This document shows positions 31,270 to 39,799 of a stretch of DNA of 64,000 nucleotides, in pieces. A program made the position numbers and the translations under genes. The notes beneath the pieces were generated by a model. It was not told the DNA's origin and did no database searches. It worked only from the letters and a program-made list of their open reading frames with translations. The stretch's first letter is position 1. The number at the start of each line of letters is the position of its first letter. Source of the DNA: Desulfobacteraceae bacterium (GTDB lineage Bacteria; Desulfobacterota; Desulfobacteria; Desulfobacterales; UBA5852); assembly GCA_014237395.1 (NCBI GenBank), contig JABZFP010000007.1:226367-290366 (forward strand), written 5' to 3'.

Positions 31270-31824
31270 ATGGACGCTGAATCGAAACATGATCGACTCC
31301 TGGACTGCATAGCGCATCGGGCTGAAAATTTATTCTTGACCCGGCAGCTGCAATGCGCCGAAGCGGTGATGGTGGTGCTGAACCAGGGGCTGGGTGGCGA
31401 TTTGCCGCGGGAACTTGCCGTGCGCCTGGCATCGGCCCTGCCGGAAGGGCTGGGCCGACGCGGCTGTCTGTGCGGGGCGTTGAATGGCGGTGCCCTGGCA
31501 TTGGGGCTTTTTTTAGGGCGCAATGGCCCCGGTTATGGCAACGGGGCCAGCGTTCGCAAAGCGGTGGGCGATTTGCACGACCAGTTCAAAACCGCTTTCA
31601 AGGCCACCTGCTGCCGTGTTTTGACCAAATCGATGGTTTACGGTTCAGATCATCATTTTCGTCACTGTGCCCGTATGACCGGCCAGGCCGCACGCATGGC
31701 CGCTGGTATAGTGCTTGACCACAAACCCGAATTGGTGGAAAGTGCGGACTGGGCCTATCTGCAGCAGCAAGATCGTCGTGTGACGGCCGAAGTTAAAAAA
31801 CTAATCGGGTTTTTCGGGCGGTAA
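31270..31824 (+). CDS. C_GCAxxG_C_C family protein
   Basis: A 184-residue soluble protein with the family's spaced cysteines: QCAEAVMVVLN, RGCLCGALNGGALALGL, TCCRVLTK and HCARMTG. Members are thought to bind a metal or take part in redox chemistry, without a defined reaction. It follows the rhodanese gene by 96 bases and precedes selD by 88 bases on the same strand, forming a thiol/selenium-flavoured group. The ribosome site before the ATG is weak. Confidence 0.78.
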   Translation: MDAESKHDRLLDCIAHRAENLFLTRQLQCAEAVMVVLNQGLGGDLPRELAVRLASALPEGLGRRGCLCGALNGGALALGLFLGRNGPGYGNGASVRKAVGDLHDQFKTAFKATCCRVLTKSMVYGSDHHFRHCARMTGQAARMAAGIVLDHKPELVESADWAYLQQQDRRVTAEVKKLIGFFGR

Positions 31825-31912
31825 TCCCTTTTAAATCCGGTTGTGTGCGATGCGGTCCAGGAGCACGACGACCGCTGCAACCCTGTCCACTGTGAAAACC
31901 AAAGGTGGTGGC

Positions 31913-32974
31913 GTGGCGTTTAAGCTATTTCAGAAACACACTCTGATGAGTCTTTCCAAGACCTGCGGCTGAGCGGCCAAAATCGACCCGGTCGGGCTCG
32001 GCGATCTTCTCAGGCAACTCCCGCAAGTTTCAGACCCCAATTTGCTGGTGGGTTTCAACACTAGCGACGATGCGGGCGTGTATCGCCTGACGGACGAGAT
32101 AGCGTTGGTGAGCACGGCCGATTTTATTACCCCGCCGGTCAATGATCCTTTTGTTTACGGCCAGATTGCCGCGGCCAACGCCATCAGCGATGTCTATGCC
32201 ATGGGGGGGCGCCCGATCACTTGCTTGAACCTGGTGGCCTTCCCCTCCGGGAAGCTGCCCCCCGAAGTGCTGCACCGGATCGTGGCCGGCGCCGTGGACA
32301 AGATCACCGAGGCGGGAGCGGTGCTTATCGGTGGCCACACGATCGAAGACGATGAGCCCAAATTCGGTCTGGCCGTCAATGGCATCGTGCACCCGGACAA
32401 ATTCTGGACCAACGCCGGCGCGCGGCCCGGGGATGTCCTGGTGCTGACCAAGCCCATCGGCAGTGGCGTTATTTTCAACGCCAATATTAAAAACTGGGTG
32501 TCGGAGGAAGCCCTGGCCGAATGTATTGCGCACCTTACGGCCTTGAACCGCGTGGCGTGCGAAACCATGCAGCGCTTTGACATTCACGCTGTTACGGATG
32601 TGACGGGTTTCGGTCTGGCCGGACACAGCTATGAAGTGGCCCGGGCCTCCGGTGTCCTGCTGACGATCAACATGGATCGCCTGCCGGTGATGCGCGAGGC
32701 CCTGGAGATGTATCGCCGAGGCGTCAATACGGGCGTCAATCCCCACAATCGGCGCATGGTGGCAGATTTTCTGCAAATGGCGGGCGACTGGCCGACCTGG
32801 CAGCAGGAAATTTTGTATGACCCCCAGACCAGTGGCGGCCTTCTGGCGGCGGTGGCCCCGGAAGAAGCGGATGCGCTGGTGGATGCCCTGCGTGCCGCGG
32901 GACTGGAGCATACCTGCCGGATTGGTGAAGCCATGCCGTTGGCGGAAGAGACCATGTTGTTGCGGATTGTTTAA
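31913..32974 (+). CDS. selD: Selenide, water dikinase with selenocysteine active site
   Basis: A 353-residue protein when the in-frame TGA at 31970-31972 is read as selenocysteine. The active-site segment then reads KTCGUAAKID, with Sec20 and Lys23 at the spacing of the catalytic Cys and Lys of other SelD proteins. The rest matches SelD: NLLVGFNTSDDAGVY, ISTADF-like STADFITPPVNDPF, AANAISDVYAMGG, GGHTIEDDEP, TDVTGFGLAGHSYE, DPQTSGGLL. It makes selenophosphate from selenide and ATP. The GTG at 31913 has AAAGGTGG upstream and restores the normal length; a start after the TGA would lose the catalytic residues. It implies a complete selenocysteine system in the host. Confidence 0.92.
31973..32009 (+). 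promoter_or_regulatory. Candidate bacterial SECIS element in selD
   Basis: Just after the Sec TGA, CCCGGTCGGG (31987-31996) can form a 3-bp apical stem with a GGUC loop, like the G/U-bearing loop that SelB recognises in E. coli fdhF. The flanks GCC and GGC can extend the stem with internal mismatches. Its distance from the TGA (14 bases to the stem) fits known elements. Confidence 0.6.
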
Positions 32975-33032
32975 CCGCCTGCGGCCCTTCCGGTTCATTA
33001 TCCCATGGCTGGCAATGCCCGATAGCCTTATC

Positions 33033-33178
33033 TAGTGCCCATCCATAAATGTCCAATTTGCCCGATATCGGCGTTGCGCGAAAAATTGAATCCTCGGAAT
33101 ATCACCCATATGCCTGCGGTTAAATTTTTCGTGCGCCTTGATCTCAACCAAATTTGACTAATTTTGGATGAACACTAC
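33033..33178. repeat. Palindromic intergenic repeat, copy A
   Basis: The ends TAGTGCCCATCCATAAAT... and ...ATTTTGGATGAACACTA are imperfect inverted repeats of about 28 bases. Inside, GCGCGAAAAATT faces AAATTTTTCGTGCGC. The core GATATCGGCGTTGCGCG recurs in copies at 49804-49968 and 52781-52898. It has no coding capacity and looks like a mobile non-autonomous (MITE/REP-like) element. Confidence 0.7.
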
Positions 33179-33440
33179 CTAAGATCGAAGCGTTCTGTGG
33201 CAACGGGCGCTACTCGGGTTGCTCTCCCATGCATGACCATCCAAGCATTCCCCCGGAAGCTGACCGGCGAAACCCTATCGGCCTCGATAATCGATGGCGT
33301 TGAATGACAAGACACCTGTTTTTATGGGGGCTAGGGCGCGCCGACCACCTTGGGTGCTGGCGCGTCTCACGCCTTGCCATCCGGGCGCATGGCCAATTTG
33401 GCATGATCCACTATTTACGACCATCACCCTTAGTTTTTAC
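33179..33440. other. Intergenic stretch with a GC-rich hairpin
   Basis: About 260 bases before the TetR gene. The segment GCGCGCCGACCACC / GGGTGCTGGCGCGT near 33334-33364 can fold into a stable interrupted hairpin without a T tract. Nothing else is recognised. Confidence 0.35.
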
Positions 33441-33469
33441 TTGACCACGTATCGCATTTAAAATATGTA
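33441..33469 (+). promoter_or_regulatory. Sigma-70 promoter of the TetR gene
   Basis: TTGACC (33441-33446), a 17-base spacer and TATGTA (33464-33469), about 40 bases before the start codon at 33512. Confidence 0.65.
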
Positions 33470-33511
33470 GTGATCATCAAAAAAAAAATAGTATTCAGGA
33501 GACTCGATACG

Positions 33512-34150
33512 ATGGGAATTCAGGAACGCAAGGAGCGGGAGAAGGAGCGGCGCCGACAGCAGATTATGGTGGCGGCCAAGCGCGTTTTTTCCGAGAAAGG
33601 CTTTAACAAGGCCACCATGGAGGATATTGCCCACGAGGCTGAATTAAGCCCGGGAACCCTCTATTTATACTTCAAAAACAAAGAGGAACTCTATGCCTCC
33701 CTGTCTCTGCGGATTCTACAGTACCTTCTGATTCGGGTCGAGCATGTGGATACCGAGGATGTCCCCACGCCGGAAGAGAAGGTCAAATCGTTGATGAACG
33801 CCATGTATGACGTCTACGAATTCGACCCGCTCATTATCATCAATATGTTTCATCTGCAATCCAGTGAAACGCTGAAAAATCTTTCGCCCGAACTCATGTC
33901 TGAAATTAAGACCCTTTCCCAGAAATCCATCGGGGCGATTGCCAAAATATTTGAGCAGGGCATCAAGGCCGGCACATTCGTCGATCATCATCCGGTGGCG
34001 CTGGCCGACATCTTCTGGTCGCTTTTTTCCGGTGTTGTGCTCTGGGAGGCCAGCAAAAAGATTATTGACGACCAGAAAGACTATCTCAAGAAGACCCTGG
34101 AGGTCGCATTCGAGATTTTTTATCGCGGCCTGCTCAAGGAACGCCCCTGA
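33512..34150 (+). CDS. TetR family transcriptional regulator
   Basis: A 212-residue repressor-type protein. The N-terminal helix-turn-helix is clear (AAKRVFSEKGFNKATMEDIA, HEAELSPGTLYLYFKNKEEL), followed by an all-helical ligand domain. The ATG at 33512 follows AGGAG by 10 bases; an upstream frame start would lie over the promoter. It has its own promoter and no co-oriented gene after it, so targets may be itself or distant genes. The ligand is unknown. Confidence 0.9.
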   Translation: MGIQERKEREKERRRQQIMVAAKRVFSEKGFNKATMEDIAHEAELSPGTLYLYFKNKEELYASLSLRILQYLLIRVEHVDTEDVPTPEEKVKSLMNAMYDVYEFDPLIIINMFHLQSSETLKNLSPELMSEIKTLSQKSIGAIAKIFEQGIKAGTFVDHHPVALADIFWSLFSGVVLWEASKKIIDDQKDYLKKTLEVAFEIFYRGLLKERP

Positions 34151-34196
34151 TTCCACGCCGTTTGCTTACCTTCCGTAATGTCCGTATCGCCGTTTT

Positions 34197-35807
34197 TTAA
34201 AACAGGCGCGCGATTTCATCCACTTCAAATTCCGGCCAGCTAACGCGCTCCCCGTTGTGATGGGCCCTGACCCCCTGACCGGGAGCGCTGACGTCGCCGA
34301 TCCAGGCCACGGGAATGCCTTCCGCCTCAATGGTCGCCATCAAGGCCTCGGCCGTATTGGGGCGGCAGACGATCAACAGGCTCCCGGAACCGATCAATCC
34401 AAGGGGGTCAACATCCAGCAGCCGACAGACCCTGTCGGTCACGGGCAGGACGGGAATGCGCTCCAGATGGATGTCAAGCTGGTGGCCACCGGCGCAACTC
34501 AGTTCATAGATGGCGGCGGCAATGCCGCCTTCGGTAACGTCATGCATGGCAGTGACGTTGGTCATGCGGCGTGCGACCGCCGCTTCCGGCAGGATGCTGA
34601 TCTGATCCACCAGACGCCGACAGTCCTCCAATTCGGCGGCCGTCAATCCCAGGGCAAGCAGGCGGTCGGCAAACGCATTGGCGATAATGGCGGTTCCCTC
34701 GACAGCGACCCCCTTGGTCAACAGCACGCGATCTCCCGGACGCATATTCCGCTTGTCGATCAGATCCTGGCGCGCCATGGCGGCGCCCAGGGTGCCCATC
34801 ACAACCGGGCGCTGAACCGCATCGGTGATTTCGGTGTGGCCGCCGCAGAGGGTGATGCCCCAATGGCGGCAAGCCGCATTGATATCGGTCATGACCTCAA
34901 AAACAGCGGAGGGCGTCGTGTCGGGCGGAAACAGAAGGGTTGTCATCAGCCATTGGGGGATGGCACCCGAGGTGGCGATGTCATTGGCGTTGATCAATAC
35001 GGAATAGGTGCCGATTTGGTCGGTGACGAAGGTAATGGGATCGGATGTGACCACCAGCGTGTCATGATGTGCGATGTCGATGGCAGCGGTATCCTCCCCG
35101 ATGCCCGGTTTAATGAGGAAGCGACGCTCGTCATGCTGCAGGTGTCCGAAGAATTCCTCCAGCAGATCGTTGGGGAATTTGCCGTTGGGAAGGGGGCGGC
35201 CGCAGCGTACGATCCTTTCGATTTCCGATAAGGATGTGACCCGGAAGTCACACGCGATTTCACCCTCCGGGTCCGTGTGCCCTTCGTCCAGAAGGGCCGT
35301 GAGCGCACCGGCCTGCCTGCCGGCGTCGATGTCGAAATGGAAATCGCCCACCACCAGGACCGTCTGCGGGTCCACTTGAAAGCGTTCGGCCGCCAGCAGG
35401 ACACCCGCCGGATGCGGTTTCGGCTGCACCGGATCGTCCCGGGTAATGACCACGTCGAAATCGTCGATGGACAAGCGTGAAAACTGTTTCAGGGCAATCA
35501 GCACGGATGCACGGCTGTTGCGTGTCAGGATGCCGATGGGCAGCTGGCGCGCCTGCAGGAAACGAACAAGGGCATCGACGCCGCCGTTGGGGCGCGAGCG
35601 CCGGGCGGCTTCCAACTCCATGGCGTGAAGGACGGCGTTCGCTTCGGCCTGCCGGGCATCGTCCCGCATGCTTCGGATAAATTCCAGAATGGGCTGGTCC
35701 GGGGGGCAGCCGATGGATTGCTTGACGGCCCGAAAGTCGATGGCGCCCGGCTGTGTCAGGGTGCCATCGAAATCGAAGAGGACGGCGTTGACCGTATATG
35801 CGTGCAT
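34197..35807 (-). CDS. HAD hydrolase fused to AIR synthase-related (PurM/HypE-like) protein
   Basis: A 536-residue fusion. Residues 1-215 are a HAD phosphatase (FDFDGTLTQPG with the nucleophile, ILTRNSRASV, KPHPAG, VVGDFHFDIDAG). Residues about 260-536 are a PurM-like ATP-binding domain pair (GIGEDTAAIDI, LINANDIATSGAIPQWL, CGGHTEITDAV, AMHDVTEGGIAAAIYEL). The C-terminus lacks the cysteine used by HypE for cyanide transfer, and SelD-type active-site residues are absent. One half may make a phosphorylated intermediate that the other hydrolyses; the reaction is unknown. The ATG at 35807 is chosen because homology begins there. It follows lysA on the same strand. Confidence 0.85.
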   Translation of the reverse strand: MHAYTVNAVLFDFDGTLTQPGAIDFRAVKQSIGCPPDQPILEFIRSMRDDARQAEANAVLHAMELEAARRSRPNGGVDALVRFLQARQLPIGILTRNSRASVLIALKQFSRLSIDDFDVVITRDDPVQPKPHPAGVLLAAERFQVDPQTVLVVGDFHFDIDAGRQAGALTALLDEGHTDPEGEIACDFRVTSLSEIERIVRCGRPLPNGKFPNDLLEEFFGHLQHDERRFLIKPGIGEDTAAIDIAHHDTLVVTSDPITFVTDQIGTYSVLINANDIATSGAIPQWLMTTLLFPPDTTPSAVFEVMTDINAACRHWGITLCGGHTEITDAVQRPVVMGTLGAAMARQDLIDKRNMRPGDRVLLTKGVAVEGTAIIANAFADRLLALGLTAAELEDCRRLVDQISILPEAAVARRMTNVTAMHDVTEGGIAAAIYELSCAGGHQLDIHLERIPVLPVTDRVCRLLDVDPLGLIGSGSLLIVCRPNTAEALMATIEAEGIPVAWIGDVSAPGQGVRAHHNGERVSWPEFEVDEIARLF

Positions 35808-35953
35808 GGTGTGCCTGCTGCTTCCCGCGGTGACCGTTGCGTCGATTGGATTGATAACCGGTTTGCGCTGTCTATGGGCATTTAACCCGAGGCGAAGGCT
35901 TTTTTTAGTGATGACCGAAGCGTCTGTCAAGCGGTTTCCAGTCGTGGTCGTGC

Positions 35954-37216
35954 TCAATGGGGCTGGATAACGTCCGGGTCGTACGTTTGCGTGGCCAGAT
36001 AGTCATCGAGACGCTGTTCGCGGCGAATCAGTTCCACCGTGCCATCGGTTCGCAGCAGGAGCTCCTTGGGCTGAAGACGGCCGTTGTAATTGAACCCCAT
36101 GGCGTGACCGTGGGCGCCGGTATCGTGAATTACCAGCAGATCCTTTTCTTCAATAGCCGGGAGAGAGCGCTGAACCGCGAATTTGTCATTGTTCTCGCAC
36201 AAGGCGCCGACCACGTCCACCACCTTGGCGGGGGTTCCATTGTTCCGGCCGGGCACTGTGATGTGATGATAGGCGCCATACATGGCAGGCCGCATCAAGG
36301 CCGACATGCAGGCATCGACACCGACATATTCACGGTAGATGGATTTGTGATTGATGGCCCGGGTGACGAGAACCCCGTGAGGGCCGGTCATGAAACGACC
36401 GCATTCCATGGACAGGCCGGGCTGGTAGCCGTTGACCGATTGAAAAGCCCGGAAAAGGCCCTCGATATCTTCGGCCAAGGCCTTCAGGTTAAAGATCCCC
36501 TGATCCGGTTGGTAGGGAATTCCGATACCGCCGCCGATGTTGACGAATTCGAACTGAATACCGGTGCTGCGGCCGACCCAGGCCGCGATATCCAGAATCA
36601 TACGGGTGGTTTCGACGATGTTGCGGTAGCTCAATTCATTGGAGGCCACCATGGTGTGGAGGCCGAAGCGATGGGCGCCTTTTTTGATGGCCATCTGGTA
36701 GGCCGGGACAACCTGGTCGTGACTGAGGCCGTACTTGGACTCCACCGGGTTGCCGATGATGGCATTGCCGGTGCGGCGGGGGCCGGGATTGTAGCGAAAC
36801 GAGATGAGTTCCGGGAAGGGCGACAATTTTTCCACCAGTGAGATATCGTCAAGATTGATGATGCTGCCGCCTTCCGCCCGGGCCGCGGCAAATTCCTCCG
36901 GCGTCGTGTTGTTGGACGTGAACATGATGTCTTCGCCCCGTCCACCGGCCATCCGGGACAGGACCAGCTCGGGGATGGAACTGCAGTCGAACCCGAACCC
37001 CATGTCTTGCATGATTTCCAATATGCGCAGATTGGGCAGCGCTTTGACGGCGTAATATTCGCGAAAGGGCTGGATTTTTTCGAAGGCCTCGATCAGCCTT
37101 CGTCCGGTTTCCCGGATGCCGGCTTCGTCATAGATGTGAAACGGCGTATCAAAGTGGTCGGCGATTTGACTCAGGACAGGGTGCAGGCGTTTCTGGAAAG
37201 CGGGGGACATGGGCAT
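35954..37216 (-). CDS. lysA: Diaminopimelate decarboxylase
   Basis: A 420-residue fold-type III PLP decarboxylase. The PLP lysine lies in YYAVKALPN, and FDCSSIPE, HTMVASNEL, NIGGGIGIPY, ACMSALMRPAMYGAYHHI and ALCENNDKFA mark the LysA group; the last carries the active-site cysteine. It makes lysine from meso-diaminopimelate. It lies between an Lrp-type regulator gene (upstream, same strand, 105 bases) and the HAD/AIR synthase fusion. A related carboxylase substrate cannot be excluded, but the C-terminal motif favours diaminopimelate. Confidence 0.9.
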   Translation of the reverse strand: MPMSPAFQKRLHPVLSQIADHFDTPFHIYDEAGIRETGRRLIEAFEKIQPFREYYAVKALPNLRILEIMQDMGFGFDCSSIPELVLSRMAGGRGEDIMFTSNNTTPEEFAAARAEGGSIINLDDISLVEKLSPFPELISFRYNPGPRRTGNAIIGNPVESKYGLSHDQVVPAYQMAIKKGAHRFGLHTMVASNELSYRNIVETTRMILDIAAWVGRSTGIQFEFVNIGGGIGIPYQPDQGIFNLKALAEDIEGLFRAFQSVNGYQPGLSMECGRFMTGPHGVLVTRAINHKSIYREYVGVDACMSALMRPAMYGAYHHITVPGRNNGTPAKVVDVVGALCENNDKFAVQRSLPAIEEKDLLVIHDTGAHGHAMGFNYNGRLQPKELLLRTDGTVELIRREQRLDDYLATQTYDPDVIQPH

Positions 37217-37321
37217 GGTGTCATACCTTTCTTTTCATATCATGTGCATCAGCCGTTTTGCTCGAGGCAACGGCATCATTTGTTATCGGCGGTCGTTCCC
37301 TTGATGGATGACCGAGACGGA

Positions 37322-37783
37322 TCAGGTTGTTTCGCCGATCGGAATGTTGGCGGTTTCCTTGATCGTGGAGAGCACGATGTGTGTGCCGGTGCGGTGGATC
37401 CCATCGATGCGGCCGATATCTTCCTGCAGCAGGTGATCCAGTTCGTCTGCATCGGCAACGCGGAGTTTGACCAGAAACCGATCCGGACCGGCGATAAAGT
37501 GAATTTCCTGGATGGCTGAAATCTGTGAAAGGGCTTGGCCCACCGGGGTCCGGCAGGCGAGGTCGCGGATCTCGACAAACACGAACACCACCAGTGGGCG
37601 ATTGAAGCGCCGGGGGTTCAGCCGGACTTCATACCCATCGATATAGCCCTGGCTTTCCAGTTTGCGGATGCGTTCCAGAACCGCGGAGGGGGCCATGTTG
37701 ACCTGGCGCGCCACCTCGACATTGGGGATGCGGGCTTTGCGTTGCAGAATTCCTAAAATTTTATAGCCGATATCATCAATCAT
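37322..37783 (-). CDS. Lrp/AsnC family transcriptional regulator
   Basis: A 153-residue protein. Residues 1-60 hold an AsnC-type helix-turn-helix (ILGILQRKARIPNVEVARQV, then VLERIRKLESQGYI); residues 70-150 form the RAM effector domain (VFVEIRDLACRTPVG, GPDRFLVKLRVADADEL). Members form oligomers that sense amino acids. Being directly upstream of lysA on the same strand, and divergent from the radical SAM gene across an AT-rich region, it may control both; lysine is a reasonable effector guess. Confidence 0.92.
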   Translation of the reverse strand: MIDDIGYKILGILQRKARIPNVEVARQVNMAPSAVLERIRKLESQGYIDGYEVRLNPRRFNRPLVVFVFVEIRDLACRTPVGQALSQISAIQEIHFIAGPDRFLVKLRVADADELDHLLQEDIGRIDGIHRTGTHIVLSTIKETANIPIGETT

Positions 37784-38017
37784 TCCAATTTCCAGTTGTT
37801 TTTAAGACTGATATTCATAATATTGGGATTTGTCAAGAATATTATACTAATAAATGACAACATATAAGAATAATTGTTGCAGCACGTTGCGGCTTCGTGT
37901 ATCCATTGAATGGATTGCGATTTTAAACAAGGGTGGTATGGTGCACATGCTTTGCACTTCACCCAAATCCCGCCGGCGGGGTCGGCCCCGGTCCGGCCAG
38001 CAGTGGGGCCTTCCCAT
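37784..38017. other. AT-rich divergent regulatory region
   Basis: About 230 bases between the Lrp-type regulator and the radical SAM gene. The part 37800-37880 is very AT-rich with TTGACA and TATAAT-like words on the minus strand that do not give ideal spacing. It is the natural place for autoregulatory binding by the Lrp-type protein. Confidence 0.4.
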
Positions 38018-39715
38018 ATGAGCAAGCAGGCCTGGCGTATTCTCCTGGTCTACCCCCCTTTCCTGGAGGAACGCATCCATGAAGATGATATCCGATCCAT
38101 GCCCATCGGTCTTTTCAATGTGGCGGCGGTTCTCAAGGACGCCGGCTACGAGGTGGCCCTGCTCAATCTCAATGAAGGCCAATTTCCGCCGGCCCAGGTG
38201 ACCGGCCTGATCGAGCAGTTCCGGCCGGATGTTGTCGGGTTTTCGATCCTGAATGCCAACCGCTGGGGCGGTATCGATCTGGCGCGCCGGGTCAAAGCAC
38301 TGGATGCCCGGATTTTTACCGTGTTCGGCGGGGTCGGTGCCAGTTATCTCTGGCAGCATTTTTTAACGCACTTTGACGCCATCGATTATATCGTTATCGG
38401 CGAGGGTGAGCACGCCTTTCGCGACCTGGTCCGTTCGCTTGAAACAACGGCCGGCGCGGATGTCGATCGCATCGGCGGTATCGCCTTTCGCCGGGAGGGG
38501 CGACCGGCGAGGACGGCCTGCGGGCCGTTCATACCGGATTTGGACCGGTTGCCGGATCCGACGCATCATTTTACGTATCATCACCTGTCGCTGACGCGCG
38601 GATGTCCGGCCAACTGTCGTTTCTGCGGATCGCCCGGTTTCTGGGGCCGCCAGGTCCGATTCCACTCGCCGGGTTATTTTGTGGACCAGATCGAACGGCT
38701 GGCTTCCCGGGGCGTGTCCTTTTTTCATTTTTCGGACGACACCTTCACTTTGCGTAAAAAGACGGTGCTTGCGGTTTGCCGCGACATCATCCACCGTCGG
38801 CTCGATATCCGCTGGGCCGCCATTTCACGCGTGGACACGGTGGACGACGACATCCTGCGTTGGATGCGTAGGGCAGGGTGCATTCAGATCAGCTACGGTG
38901 TTGAAAGCGCCAACAGCGATGTCCGCCGCTATCTGGATAAACGGATACGGCTGCAAGACGTGAAGGCGGCCTTCGCGGCGACGCGCCGCTGCGGCATTTT
39001 GCCACGGGCCTATTTTATCTACGGGTGCCCCGGCGATAGCCCCGCAACCATGCAGGAGACGCTGGATCTATTGGCGGAGATCAAACCGCTGGGGGCGATT
39101 TTCTACATCTTGGCTATTTTCCCGGGCACCCGGCTCTACGAGGCCTATTTGGAGCGCACCGGGAAGACGGATGATATCTGGCTGGCTGCGATGGAGGATA
39201 TCCTCTATTTTGAGACCGATCCGGCCATGAACGGGGAGACTGTCCGGGAATATGGCCGCATGCTGCGGGATGGTTTTCACCGCATGCTGCCGGGGTTTGC
39301 GGCCGATATCGATCTGGTGGAGGATCCGGATTTATTTCCGCTGCACGCTGATTTTCTTTCGCGGCTGGCCATGACCTTTCACCAGGGGGATTGGTCCCAT
39401 ATCGACGTGATTCCGGAAAAGAAAAAAACAGCGGAGGCCCTTTATCGGCGGGCGCTGCGATTCAGCCCCGATGCCCGCGCTTTTCTGGGGCTGGGGATGC
39501 TCTGTCAGCATCGCCGTGATTTTGCGGCAGCCGCCGATATTCTGGGGCAGGGACTGGATTACCACCCCCGGGATGAGGCCCTGCAGACCTGCCTGGCGGT
39601 CAACGCCATGCAACAGGGCGCCTATGATGAGGCCCTGCGGCGGTTGCAGCAACTGGATGAAACCCCCCAGGTTCGGGAATGGATCGCCCGCTGCCGTCAG
39701 GCTTCGGGAAGCTGA
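38018..39715 (+). CDS. B12-binding radical SAM protein with TPR tail
   Basis: A 565-residue protein. Residues 1-140 form a cobalamin-binding-type domain (ILLVYPPFLEE, GFSILNANRWGGIDLARR). The radical SAM core follows, with the cluster motif CPANCRFC, then FSDDTFTL, GVESANSDVRRYLDK and GCPGDSP. The last 120 residues are TPR-like (ALYRRALRFSPDARAFLGLG). Such enzymes often methylate or rearrange unreactive carbons in lipid, hopanoid or tetrapyrrole precursors; the substrate here is unknown. The ATG at 38018 is chosen at the start of homology. MurB follows 84 bases downstream. Confidence 0.87.
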   Translation: MSKQAWRILLVYPPFLEERIHEDDIRSMPIGLFNVAAVLKDAGYEVALLNLNEGQFPPAQVTGLIEQFRPDVVGFSILNANRWGGIDLARRVKALDARIFTVFGGVGASYLWQHFLTHFDAIDYIVIGEGEHAFRDLVRSLETTAGADVDRIGGIAFRREGRPARTACGPFIPDLDRLPDPTHHFTYHHLSLTRGCPANCRFCGSPGFWGRQVRFHSPGYFVDQIERLASRGVSFFHFSDDTFTLRKKTVLAVCRDIIHRRLDIRWAAISRVDTVDDDILRWMRRAGCIQISYGVESANSDVRRYLDKRIRLQDVKAAFAATRRCGILPRAYFIYGCPGDSPATMQETLDLLAEIKPLGAIFYILAIFPGTRLYEAYLERTGKTDDIWLAAMEDILYFETDPAMNGETVREYGRMLRDGFHRMLPGFAADIDLVEDPDLFPLHADFLSRLAMTFHQGDWSHIDVIPEKKKTAEALYRRALRFSPDARAFLGLGMLCQHRRDFAAAADILGQGLDYHPRDEALQTCLAVNAMQQGAYDEALRRLQQLDETPQVREWIARCRQASGS

Positions 39716-39799
39716 ACCGGGCGGGGCAGGAACAAAGCGGCCCTGGCCCGAGTTGTCCGGTTGGATGAGGACCGCCGATGGTTCGTCAGGAATAACGTG

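Noticed and set aside
32042..32974. selD starting at the first ATG-like codon after the TGA
   Set aside because: This would remove the catalytic Sec and Lys that are perfectly readable upstream in the same frame.
32030..32998. A 322-codon open frame antisense to selD
   Set aside because: selD is secure on the plus strand, and the antisense product has no family features.
37217..37321. Lysine riboswitch upstream of lysA
   Set aside because: The 105-base gap is too short for the element and shows no matching structure.
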